Assembly (NCBI GenBank): GCA_007449985.2
Contig: VIIQ02000571.1
Coordinates: 372,001-436,000, forward strand
Direction: 5' to 3'
DNA length: 64,000 nucleotides
Source of the DNA: Desmodesmus armatus
Lineage: Eukaryota > Chlorophyta > Chlorophyceae > Sphaeropleales > Scenedesmaceae
A program made the position numbers and the translations under genes. Of the stretch, positions 22,500 to 55,028 are shown in pieces; positions within the stretch are counted from its first letter, which is position 1; each line of letters begins with the position of its first letter. The notes beneath the pieces were generated by a model. That model worked only from the letters and a program-made list of their open reading frames with translations. It was not told where the DNA came from and did not search any database.

Positions 22500-23337
22500 A
22501 TCAGCCCTCTGTGCAATCCTGCAGCCGCGGCACACAGGGCCCCACAGACACACTTTCCCGTGCGGTGCCGCCAAAGAAAAGACCAGCCCTCCCAGTATTC
22601 CTGCAGTTGGCTCAAAAGGGCCGCACAGACAAACCGGCGGCGCCACTTGCACTGGCAGCTGACCAGCAGTGTTTGCGTGACATACATCAGCATCCTGTGT
22701 ACACACGCAGCTGACTGCAGGAGCACCCCACAGACATTGTCCGTGCCACTCACAGTGGCAGCAGAGCAGTATGAGCTGTGCGAACCCATCAGCTCTCTGT
22801 GTATTCCTGCACTTGGCCGCAGGAGGGCCCCTCAGACACCTTGACTGCCAGCACCATCCCCAGTGACACCTGGCCAGACAAAATTTGACAGAACACATCA
22901 GTCCTCTGTGTATTCCTGCAGCTGGCCCCAGAAGGGCCCTACAGACACAATCGGCAGCACCACCCCCAGTGAGAATTGGCCGAACACATCAGCCCTCTGT
23001 GTCTTCTTGCAGCTGCCCCAGTAATTACTGGGGCCTTATAAGGCCCAACGAACACACTTCAACGGATGACAGCACCATCCCCAGTGGCAGCTGACCAGCA
23101 GTAGCTTCACAGAACCAATCAGCCCTCTGTGTATTCCTGCAGCTGGCCCAAGGAGGGCCCCACAGACACCTTGACTGGCAGCACCAACCCCAGTGACAAC
23201 TGGCCAGCGACAGCTTTACAAGACACATCAGCCCTTGGTGTATTCTTGCAGTTGGCCCCAGGAGGGCCCCAAAGACCCAAACACTACAATCACCACTCAC
23301 AGTGACACCTGGCCAGAAGCAGCTTCAAAAACACACA
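22500..23337 (-). repeat. eight tandem copies of the POLQ stop-codon exon end
   Basis: Units begin at about 22500, 22588, 22687, 22791, 22899, 22990, 23119 and 23228 (about 90-130 bp each); the genuine coding end is at 23338. On the minus strand each is a diverged copy of the POLQ C-terminal codons. The unit at 23119 reads LPVKVSVGPS-L-GQLQEYTEG-stop, against LPVKVSVGPS-W-GQLQEFTEG-stop in the gene. Similarity falls with distance from the gene. A TTACA at 23214-23218 (TGTAA on the minus strand) lies in the array and could be the poly(A) signal. Confidence 0.85.
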
Positions 23338-45896
<22,559 letters not shown>

Positions 45897-46115
45897 CTGC
45901 AACACAAGCAAACAGTCAAAACAGAGGATGACACGATTCAACATTGCAGTTCGCAGTTTGCGCAGCAATGCTTGCAGTCAAGGGATGTATGGGGCTGTTG
46001 GGTCATATCCGGCCAGTAGACGTCTGCAGAACCCCCGTTGCTAAGGCAACACTCGATTGCAGAAACCCAGGTTCAAATTGAGCACAGGAGCAACGCACTG
46101 TATCTAGCAACTTAC

Positions 46116-46202
46116 CGAACCCCCTGTGGATTTGGGTGTGGCTGAGGGCGGCTGGCTGCCAACACCCGCTGCACTTGGAGGGGTGGCAGCACACCGGCGT
46201 CG

Positions 46203-46240
<38 letters not shown>

Positions 46241-46460
46241 GACGGCTGCTGCTGAGATTGCTGTTGCGGTGATGGCTGCTGCTGCTGCTGCTGCTGCTGC
46301 TGCAGCCTCCTGGTCTGCTGTGTGGCCCTGAATGCCTCATCCAGCTGCTGCCCCACCCTTTTGATATGTGCAACAGCAGCAGCCTGGCTGAACACTCCGA
46401 TGCCACCATCAAGCAGATCATCTTCATCCGATGAAGCCTCTTCATCAACCCCAATCTCCT

Positions 46461-46491
<31 letters not shown>

Positions 46492-46897
46492 GAATGCTGG
46501 TGGTGGGGCTGAAGCAGCAGCAGCAGCTGCTGCTGCTGCTCCAAGGTGCACCCCAGCAGCTGCTGCAGCTGCCGCTGCTGCTGGTGCAGGCCCATCTCTG
46601 CTGGGCAGCTCTGGATCCAGCCTGTGGAGTACATCTGCTGCTGCTGCTGATCCTGCTGCTGCTGTTGTCTCCTGTGGTAGTTGAAACAGCACCTTACCCA
46701 CCAGCGGGGACTCCCCTGGGCCTACCAGCCCCCGCTGCACAACACAGGGCTGTGCAACGGATTGTTGCTGCTGCTGCTGCTGCACCACCCTTTGCCGCTT
46801 AGCTGCAGGGCCATCAACCAGCTGGGCATCCAAACCTCGCTGCTGCTGCTGCTGATGCTGCTGCTGGTGTGCTGCCGGCAGTGCGGCGGCTCAGCCC

Positions 46898-46928
<31 letters not shown>

Positions 46929-47000
46929 TGCGGGCAGTGCAGGCTCATGTGCTGCTGCTGGCTGTTTGCGCCCAGCCTGCACATGCACAGGTGCAGCAGG

Positions 47001-47033
<33 letters not shown>

Positions 47034-47175
47034 CCTTTGAGGTTGTCGCCGCCCCTTGAGGTCTGCTGAGGCCAGTGGATCTGCTGCGCACCTGCTGCTC
47101 CTCCTGCTGCTGCTGCCGCAGTCAGGTCCCCACCAGGCTTTATCACAGGTTGCTGCTGCTGCTGCTGCTGATGTA

Positions 47176-47210
<35 letters not shown>

Positions 47211-47361
47211 GGCGGCTGCTGCTGCTGCCCAGGCTGCACCCTGCATACTGTGCCTCCAAGGCATCCAAAGCAGCGAGTGTCCCTGGTGTAAGGCTGCCAG
47301 CACTGCCAGGCTTGCTGCCGCTGCCGCAGGAGCGGTCACTCATCGCTGCTGGTGACACACC

Positions 47362-47396
<35 letters not shown>

Positions 47397-47615
47397 CCAG
47401 CTGCATGTGAGCTGCAAGGGACCTCCCTGTCTATGCGCATGTTGCTGCGCCTGCTGATGCTGGTGCTGCTGGTGCTGTCGTAGGACAGAGTCAGCGAGGT
47501 TCACCGCACCTGCAGGCTTCAGTGGAGACCTCAGCAGCTGCTTGGCTGTCAGGACAGGGCTGGGAAGGCCGCCACTGCCCACCCCGCTGCTGCTGCCACC
47601 TCCACTACCAGCTCC

Positions 47616-47652
<37 letters not shown>

Positions 47653-47950
47653 CCTGTGGGTGCAGGATACGCAGGCCAGCCAGTCACAGCATGAGCAGAG
47701 TCCGCCGCTCCTGCTGCCTGAACCCTAGCAACACCAGGCTGGGATGTGCCGGGCACAGTCCCTGAAGCAGCAGCAGCAGCAGCAGCAGCTGCTGCAGCAG
47801 CAGGGGGTGCGGATGCCTGCTTGCTGGGGCTCAGCTGTAAAGGTGCCTTGTGCCCAGAAGCTGTCCGATGCTGTGCTGGGCCGTTGAGTGCTGGCTGCAC
47901 TGTGGGTGCAGCTGCAGGCAGCAACTGCCCTAACGGCGGCATGACCGCCG

Positions 47951-47981
<31 letters not shown>

Positions 47982-48138
47982 TTGTGTGGTGGCCGCCCCT
48001 GCGGGCTGAGTTGTGTGCAGCATAGCTGCTGCTGCTGCTGCGTTGCACCTGCTGCCACGTAACCCCAGCGCTCACGTAAGCTTGTCTTCCTCTGCGGAGG
48101 CTGCTGCTGCTGCTGCTGCTGGTTGCTGGCACCCGGTC

Positions 48139-48170
<32 letters not shown>

Positions 48171-48504
48171 AAGGATACCCCCAGTTTTGCTTGTTGCTGC
48201 TGCTGTTGCTGCTGGCATGCCAGGTGTCCTTGCTGTGTCTTGCTGGCCAGCATAGTCTGCTGGGGAAGTTGGTTTAGGGGCCGTCCCTGCTGCTGGTGCT
48301 GGTGCTGGTGCTGCTTTGTGCTGTCCTGTTCGTGTGCCCTGACATCCTGCATGAACCGATCAAAGAATGACCGCTGCTTCCTGCCCACATCTTGCTGCAC
48401 TTGCTGCTGCTGCTGCTGTTGCTGTTGCTGGTTTGCTTGCTGCGCCATGACACCCATCACAGGAGAGCCAGGGTGCAGGGTGCTGCCCCCACCAGCACCC
48501 GCCG

Positions 48505-48545
<41 letters not shown>

Positions 48546-50357
48546 AATCCTGCTGGCTGAGCCATTGCTGCTGAGTGCTGGGACCGCCCGCACAGCTGTA
48601 GGGGTGCTGCTGCTCCTGCTGCTGCTGTTTGCGATCCAAGGAGTCCAAAAGGGCACACATTGCCTCATCAGACGGGCTCAGCCCACCCTTTGAGCCGGCC
48701 GTGGATGGCGTTCCCTGCACCACACTCTCGCTCAGGGGGCCAAATGCCCCTGCTGCACAGGCAGCCTGCACAGCAGCAGCAGCAGCACCTGTTGCTGCGG
48801 CTGCTGCTGCACTGCGGTGAGTGGGAGCGCAGGGTGTTGTGTACCCAGATGCAGCTGTGAGAGGCACCCCAAGTGCTGCCATCAGCTGCTGCTGCTGTTG
48901 CTGCTGGCCTGAGCTGCCATATGTCCTCTCCTGCAGCTGCTGATGCAGCTGAACAACAGTTCTGTCTGCACTGCCTGCAAGGGCACCTTCCTGACCGGCA
49001 GCAGCAGCATCAAGGCCTAGCCTGCTGACAGATCGCAGACGCGCAGCGTAGGTGTCACTGCGCCAGGCTTGCTGGCAGACTCCGGAAACACAAAGTCAAC
49101 CCCTTGCTGCTGCTGCTGCTGCTGCTCACGCCGCTGCTGCTGCTGTCCTGCTGCTGCTAGCGTTGAGGGGAACAGGTTGCACTGCAGGGACAGCGGCGTG
49201 TCCAACCCCTCCTCATCTGTTGGTGTGCCTGGTACCACGTCGCCTCTGGTAGCTCTGGGGAAGCAGATATCACGGACTCCCCACCATCACCGGCTGCTTG
49301 CTGGGAGGTGGTGGCTACAGAGGGTGGGGTCTCTGGGAGTACCTCATCCTGATCCATTGATACATGCTCCTGCACGCCGTGCGCATGGTGCTGCTGTTGC
49401 TGTAGGGCGAGGATTTCAGGCGGGGGCTGCAGCTGCTGCAGCAGCTGCTGCTGTTGCAGGTGGTGGAACTGCTGTTGGTGCTGCTGCTGCATCAGGAGGT
49501 CTGCTGGCTGCACAGCTGCTGGAGCAGACTGCTGCCTGGGTTCAGTGCCGCTCAGTGAAAGCACACCTGCGTGCAAGTAAACCAAATTCAAAACATTTCA
49601 AAATGATGTTATTACCTACAGCGGCTGTGCAGCTGCCGCAAAGGAGCTGGTCATCTTATCTTGCTTCATACGGCACTCAACCTGGCTGCCTTTACAACAC
49701 AACACAACGCAGCACAGCACGGCTCACAGTCTTCGGCTGCTTGCTGCTGAAGTGGCCAAAGTGATGCCTGCTGCTGCTGCTGCTCCTGCTGCTTGTGCTG
49801 GCAGTGCCATGACCGCACCTGCTTTGTCTGGGAGTGTGCCCTGCTGCTGCTGATGTGCCGACAGCACGCCAGGCTGGCCCACAGGGCTGTTGTTTTCGTT
49901 GTCGTCTTCATCACCGCCAGCTTCCAGCAGTGACAGGCGGATATCCAGGTGCAGGCTGCCAGAGTGGTGGGGCCGCTTGCGGGAGCGCCTGCTGCTGTGG
50001 CAGGCACGAAGCACACACACCAACTGACCGGCTTGATGCGCCCTGCTGCTGTTCATGCATGACAGTTGTCAATCATACCCGCAGCAGTCTGAGCACTAGG
50101 AATTGCGCAGGTGGATGTGACTGTTTGATGGCTGTCATATCAGCTGCTTGTTGACCTTGGACTGTGCTGCAGCACTGGAAGCATACTGATGGGCTCCTGG
50201 GAAGTGCTGCCTTTGGTGCGGAGAGACATACTGGCCTGCTGTGCCGTTGCTTGCTGGTTGCAAATTCTGTGGAAGTGCCCAATGGTCCCTGTTGTGGCCT
50301 CTTGAGCTGCTGATCACTACTCGGCTTCATGCCCTGCAAGCAACAGACACGCCACAC
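46116..50357 (-). CDS. probable Q/A-rich N-terminal region of POLQ (frame changes several times)
   Basis: Same strand and directly upstream of the first recognised POLQ exon, this 4.2 kb is rich in coding-like but low-complexity sequence. Non-repetitive islands read DEEASSDEDDLLDGGIGVF, AVAHIKRVGQQLDEAFRA, RKQRSFFDRFMQDVRAHEQD, RKTSLRERWGYVAAGATQ, LPSPVLTAKQLLRSPLKPAG, LTPGTLAALDALEAQYAG and LHLDIRLSLLEAGGDEDDNE. The islands lie in different frames, with most switches inside CAG tracts (about 46240, 46830, 47230, 47420, 48030, 48600) and one near 49225. A donor GTAAGT at 46114-46115 or GTGTGC at 46193-46194 could link to exon 45792-45896. A candidate start ATG lies at 50330. Assembly indels in triplet tracts, small introns or real decay could explain the frame changes. 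It might also be a separate gene. Confidence 0.45.
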
Positions 50358-52485
50358 CCTGGTCTGCCACTACTGACCGCAGCCAACCACCATGTAGAGC
50401 CCTTGATCACTGCAAGATCTCCTTATCATCTTGATGCAACTACACAAGAAGATTCACCTGACAAACAGGCTTGTCCAGATGCAGAAACTGGTGCAGACCA
50501 TGCTGCTGCTGCTGCAACTGCAGTTGCTCTCCTCAGAGGCCACTGGAACGGCGAGACAAGCTGTAAGACGGCCAGGAAGATGGTAGCAAGGTATTCAAGG
50601 TTACAAACGACCTCTTCGACGATACAAGATGGCAGAGCTGTCAAGTCCTACTCAAACGTCGAGGCCTTGGCCAGGCTTTCGGCTTGTACTATGAGGACGC
50701 CACGCCTATGAACGTTACAGTTTGATGAGATGCCTGTTTCTCATGGGCTTTTTTTCACCCGTGCTGTGCGTGCTGTGACAACGAAAGTGGGGGACACTTT
50801 GGTGGTAGGCAAGCTGCGTGCGAATCAGCCCTATGCATGCAATAGCTGTCCCAGCCACACCCCCTCAGCCCACTTTACAGCAGCAGCGCGGACTCCCACC
50901 TGCAACCCCCCCCCCCCCAAAGCCCCCCCCCCCCCCCCCCCACCCCCACGCGGATTTCCCTCCTGACCCTGGTGGAGTGTATGCCCCCTCAGTAAATCTG
51001 CGAGGACATTCCAACAGAGCTTTCCTCTTGACAGGCTTTGCTTGTGCTTGCCATGTGCAGGTCCAACTTGCGTGCAGCTGAGTGTCCGTGAAGCATCATG
51101 TGAAGCACAGATGGTATCTGGGGTCACCAGTTTACCTCCCTGGCCCCCCCAGAGATGGCATCTTTCACTTCCACATGTGTTACATCTCCCACAGTGAAGC
51201 AATACTTAAGACGTCCCATTGCCAACTCTACAGTAGACCCCAGAGACAGATGGAGCAGCCGCCACCAGGCCTGAACAAACATCCTTTCGCCACTCTGGCA
51301 ACAGAAGTCACTGCAGCGCAGCCACACTGTACCATCACACAACCAACCCACCGCTATAAGGCACAGAACCCCATGCGAGGCTGACTGGTGTCCGCGCAAA
51401 CACCATTCCCTCCGAGGGACGGTCCGCCCTCAGCTTGAACAGATCGCGGCAAGCTTTGGTGACCACCCAGCACCCGAGCACAAGGAAAGCAGCCACCAGA
51501 TCAGACCAGGCTCTTGCATGACAGACTCCCACAGGCTTATGCCTGCGCGGGTGTGCTGACCCAAGACATTGACGGATGATCAGGAATGAGGCGCAACGGT
51601 CAAAGCACAGAATGAGCTGCTCCCACAGTGAGGGCGGGGCTTGCCAAAACCACCGTGGTTGAACATAGCCTGCCAACAATTATTGTTGGGCCAGCATGGC
51701 CCTCCAGTTGACTCCCTGCAGGTCCGCCCGGTCAAGGTATTGGGTGTCACGTGCCACTGTGCACACAGACACCAAGGACTAGGAAGGGGCATCATGTCAT
51801 GACTGTCGACATGCAGAACAATGACAATGTGAAAGTAACTCACTGCAGTCAAGCAATCACATCGCAACAAAGGCGGTGAGTGAATCAGCACCCTGCTGGC
51901 TTCAGCATGGGCTGCCAGCAGGTGTGAAGGCAGGCCCTGACCATGTCACGGACACAATTTGCAGTGCCGCAACAGCAGCGCAGCACAGCTGCGGACAACA
52001 CTCCTAAGCCATCCAGGCGATGCAACCCTTTGGTTGCGCGGCACAACTTGTGCCTGACATCCCTGCGGTGCTGCAGCAACTGTTCTGCCTGGCCACACGC
52101 ACGACATGTGGCGCAAGTATATGCTGCAAAAACCACATGCGGCAACCGCTGGCACAACTTCTAAACAATGGAGAGCCCTCTGGGCTTCCCACGACCTGAC
52201 CACTGAAGCCAACCAAACCAACACACTCCATAGAGTCCCAAGCGCCAGTGGCTTTGGCCGGCCGTAACAACAAACATGCAATCGCCTGCCATCATGCCCA
52301 CACCCCATGGCAGCAGCGAATTGGCGTATGCCAGCACCCTGACACGCCAGCACTCAACCGCAGGGTGCATGCAGCACGCTGCACTCAGTCATGCAAACTG
52401 AATAGATGGCCTGCTTGCCATGCCTGTCCGAGTGGCTGCCAAGCAGCGCTGCATGCCATGCTGCCCTGCTGTCCACACAAGACAT
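50358..52485. other. intergenic stretch without a supported gene
   Basis: About 2.1 kb between the POLQ 5' region and the LRR gene stop. It includes C-homopolymer runs (50908-50941) and a near-perfect short palindrome CCAACAATTATTGTTGG (51671-51687). Minus-strand frames at 51335-51679 and 51885-52157 (with CATCRACGQAEQLLQHRRD) are open and could be transposon debris, but show no diagnostic motif. Confidence 0.4.
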
Positions 52486-54650
52486 TCAGGGCTCCTGCAC
52501 CACCACAGGGACTGCTCTGAAGCTCACCCGCTTGCTAGGGCTCTGCTCTAGGGTGCGCAGCTGGTGCATGGCGCTGTGAGGGTGCTCGACATGCACCGCT
52601 GTGTGCTCAGGGCACTCCTGCTGCTGCACCTCCTGCGCTGGCTGCGCCACTTCCTCCTCCTGCGCAGCCTGCTCAGCACCAAGCAGCTGCTCCGAGTCAG
52701 CACAAGCCTTGCCGAGTGACTCACCCTCCGAGCTCCAGCTGTGCTGGCTGCCATCATCTGTCAGGCCCAGCATGTGTGAGGACAGCTGCCCAGAGGCCCC
52801 CATCTTGCTGCGGATGATGACCACAGAGTCCTGTATGTTGGCTGCACGCAGGTTGTGCTTGTCTTCATCGGGTTGGTCACAGCCGTCTGCAAAGGCGACC
52901 ATGCGAAGGCCGGCGCCCTGCCTGGGGCTTCCAGTGGATCCTCCTGCCCCAGCTTCAGCACCTGTGCTGGCCTCACCGACGCAAATCCCTGCAGGCAGCA
53001 CGGCAAAGAGCATCTGATTCAATTAAGGGTGGCTGCCATAGGGTGTTGCAATGCAGCTTGTCTCAAGACCGTGCAGGCTTCATCTTGCTGATGTGCTGAT
53101 GCCTGCGCAGGATTAAACCTGCAGGCTGCATGTGCGGTGAGGCAGGGGTTGCACGCAAGGTTCAAAAGGGCTCAAAGGCATGCTTGCTTACCCTGCAACG
53201 CAGCGTTGTGGACGGATGCCTTCACATGGTTCTTCCGCTTTGTCATGACGACGGAATCACAAGCATGCGCCAGGTCGTGATTCTCCATGCCATCCTGCCT
53301 GCGCTTCTTCCTGCGCAGGAAGAAGAGGGTGCCTGCTGCTGCCCCTGCCAGCACGCCCACACCTGCGATGGCGCCGCCAATCGCTCCCCGGGCACCGCCT
53401 GCAACAGAGGGGCAGACAACATGGCCTGCATGTGAGTGAAGCTCACGGCGTGGGCATGAATGGGCATGTGCGTATTTCTATAGTGTGCTTCAGGGCGGGT
53501 TGCCAGGCTGTTTAAAGTCCACCCGGCAGGCTGCTGGCAAGTGGCAGACCGCATGTTGCAGCACAGCGCTGCATGCCGCACTCACTTGAAAGATTTGATG
53601 GGCTTGTGCTTCCAGGTTGTGCGGAACCAGCCCCTGCAGGACTGCCACCAGTGACAGCCTTGGTGCATGGCTGGCCTATGCTGCTGCCCTCTGCTCTGAC
53701 GTCCATGGTTCGTGAGCGTGATACTGGCGGACTGCCACAGAGCTGCTTGTTGTTGGACAGATCCCTGCGGCACAACGACACCAAACGGTGCACGCTTAGT
53801 ACGGGTGCGGAACCTATGCCTTCCCACAGCCACGCTGCACTGCTTACTTTACCCACACTGTGAACTTCTGGCAGACAAGCAGTACTAGTTCTCTCCCACA
53901 GCTGGCACCCTGCCTGGGGCCAGCTCCTGGCCAGGGACATGGTGATGGTGATAGGGCCTGATGCAGGTGGCGTTGTTCGTTGAAAGCGTTTCATGAATAA
54001 TACTCACAGTGATCTCAAAGTTGCTGGAGCCTCCCATCCAGCTGGCAGCGCACCCTCCAGGCCCACACCGCTCAAATCTCTGCACAGCAGCAGTTTGCAC
54101 AGGCACATGATGTGTCAAATTTACTGCAGTCAGATTGGGGATACCAGCTTTTACAGACTGTGAGCTGTCGAATGGTAATGATGGCCCTGCTGATGCCTGC
54201 AAACAGCATGGCCTACGCTGGTTTGTCAGCAGTACACTGGGAAAAGAGGAGGGAAGGCAGTTGCTGCTGCTGTTGTACTCACACTGCTGTGACCTGGCTC
54301 TGTTCACATGTAACATGGTCCCAGCTGCAAGGATCCGTGTTCTGTTGCCACGATTGCAGGCTGGCTGCGCTCGGAGCAAGCTCCTTCAGCTGCAGGAGTG
54401 ATTCAACCGCTGCACAGCAGGAAGAGGGGAACACCAGCAGCAGCAGTGGATTCAAAAACAAGATATATGCTGGAAACAAATAAGATGATTGCTTATTCAG
54501 GCACGGAAACACAGCAGCCAGCAAATTCTGCTGTGGGAGCTGAAGTCATGGCCACCTGGGACACCCACCTCCTCCCGCTGCTGCAGCATGCTGAACGATA
54601 CACAACAGACCACAGAAACCCAGCAAACGCCTCAGAACCGTTCCTGCCAT
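52486..54650 (-). CDS. LRR N-terminal-domain single-pass membrane protein (receptor-like)
   Basis: Exon 1 (54569-54650) starts with a signal peptide, MAGTVLRRLLGFCGLLCIVQ. Exon 2 (54294-54409) gives an LRRNT_2-type cap: VESLLQLKELAPSAASLQSW and NTDPCSWDHVTCEQ, the L..W....DPC.W..V.C pattern of plant LRR receptors. Exon 54008-54079 (DLSGVGLEGALPAGWEAP) joins in phase to 53586-53764 (DLSNNKQLCGSPP), a final leucine-rich repeat. Exon 53192-53398 carries a hydrophobic segment, AIAGVGVLAGAAAGTLFFL, followed by RRKKRRQ as a stop-transfer signal. The last exon (52486-52988) is a cytoplasmic tail of 166 residues with no kinase motifs. One or more short exons between 54080 and 54293 are unresolved, because phase needs 2 mod 3 bases. 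It is probably a cell-surface protein; the ligand is unknown. Confidence 0.8.
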
Positions 54651-55028
54651 CCGAAGAACTTTGGTTTGGTGCAAAAAGAAGAAGACTTCCTGTTCTCTTG
54701 GATACAACAGCGAGAACCTTGTGTTAGGTAGTTGTTCAGCGGTGTGAGATTCAAGCAGACCCAAGAGGTGTGGAAACTTGCCGGGCATCGCCGAGTGAAA
54801 TTGGGCCGGGTTTGGTCAACCCCAAGGAGGCACTACAAGGGTGTCACGCAAAACGACAGACGAAACTTGTGTCCACCATTGCGCGTGTGTCTATCTGGTG
54901 TCTGCGGAACTCAGCTAGGTCGTCCTGACTTTGTCCTGGCTTCAGTTCAGATCCTCCAGATCGGTCACTGTGACCCCACTGCCTGTCTAGCCCCAAGGCT
55001 TACAAACTCAGTCAAACGAACAGCTCTG
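54651..55028. promoter_or_regulatory. divergent promoter region between LRR gene and EMC10
   Basis: Start codons of the two genes face away from each other, 378 bp apart. Both proteins enter the secretory pathway. No classical TATA box is evident. A bidirectional promoter is inferred from spacing only. Confidence 0.4.

Noticed and set aside
48123..48560. Long poly-Cys frame
   Set aside because: TGC repeats opposite CAG tracts. It is not a metallothionein: there are no spaced CxC patterns outside the repeat.
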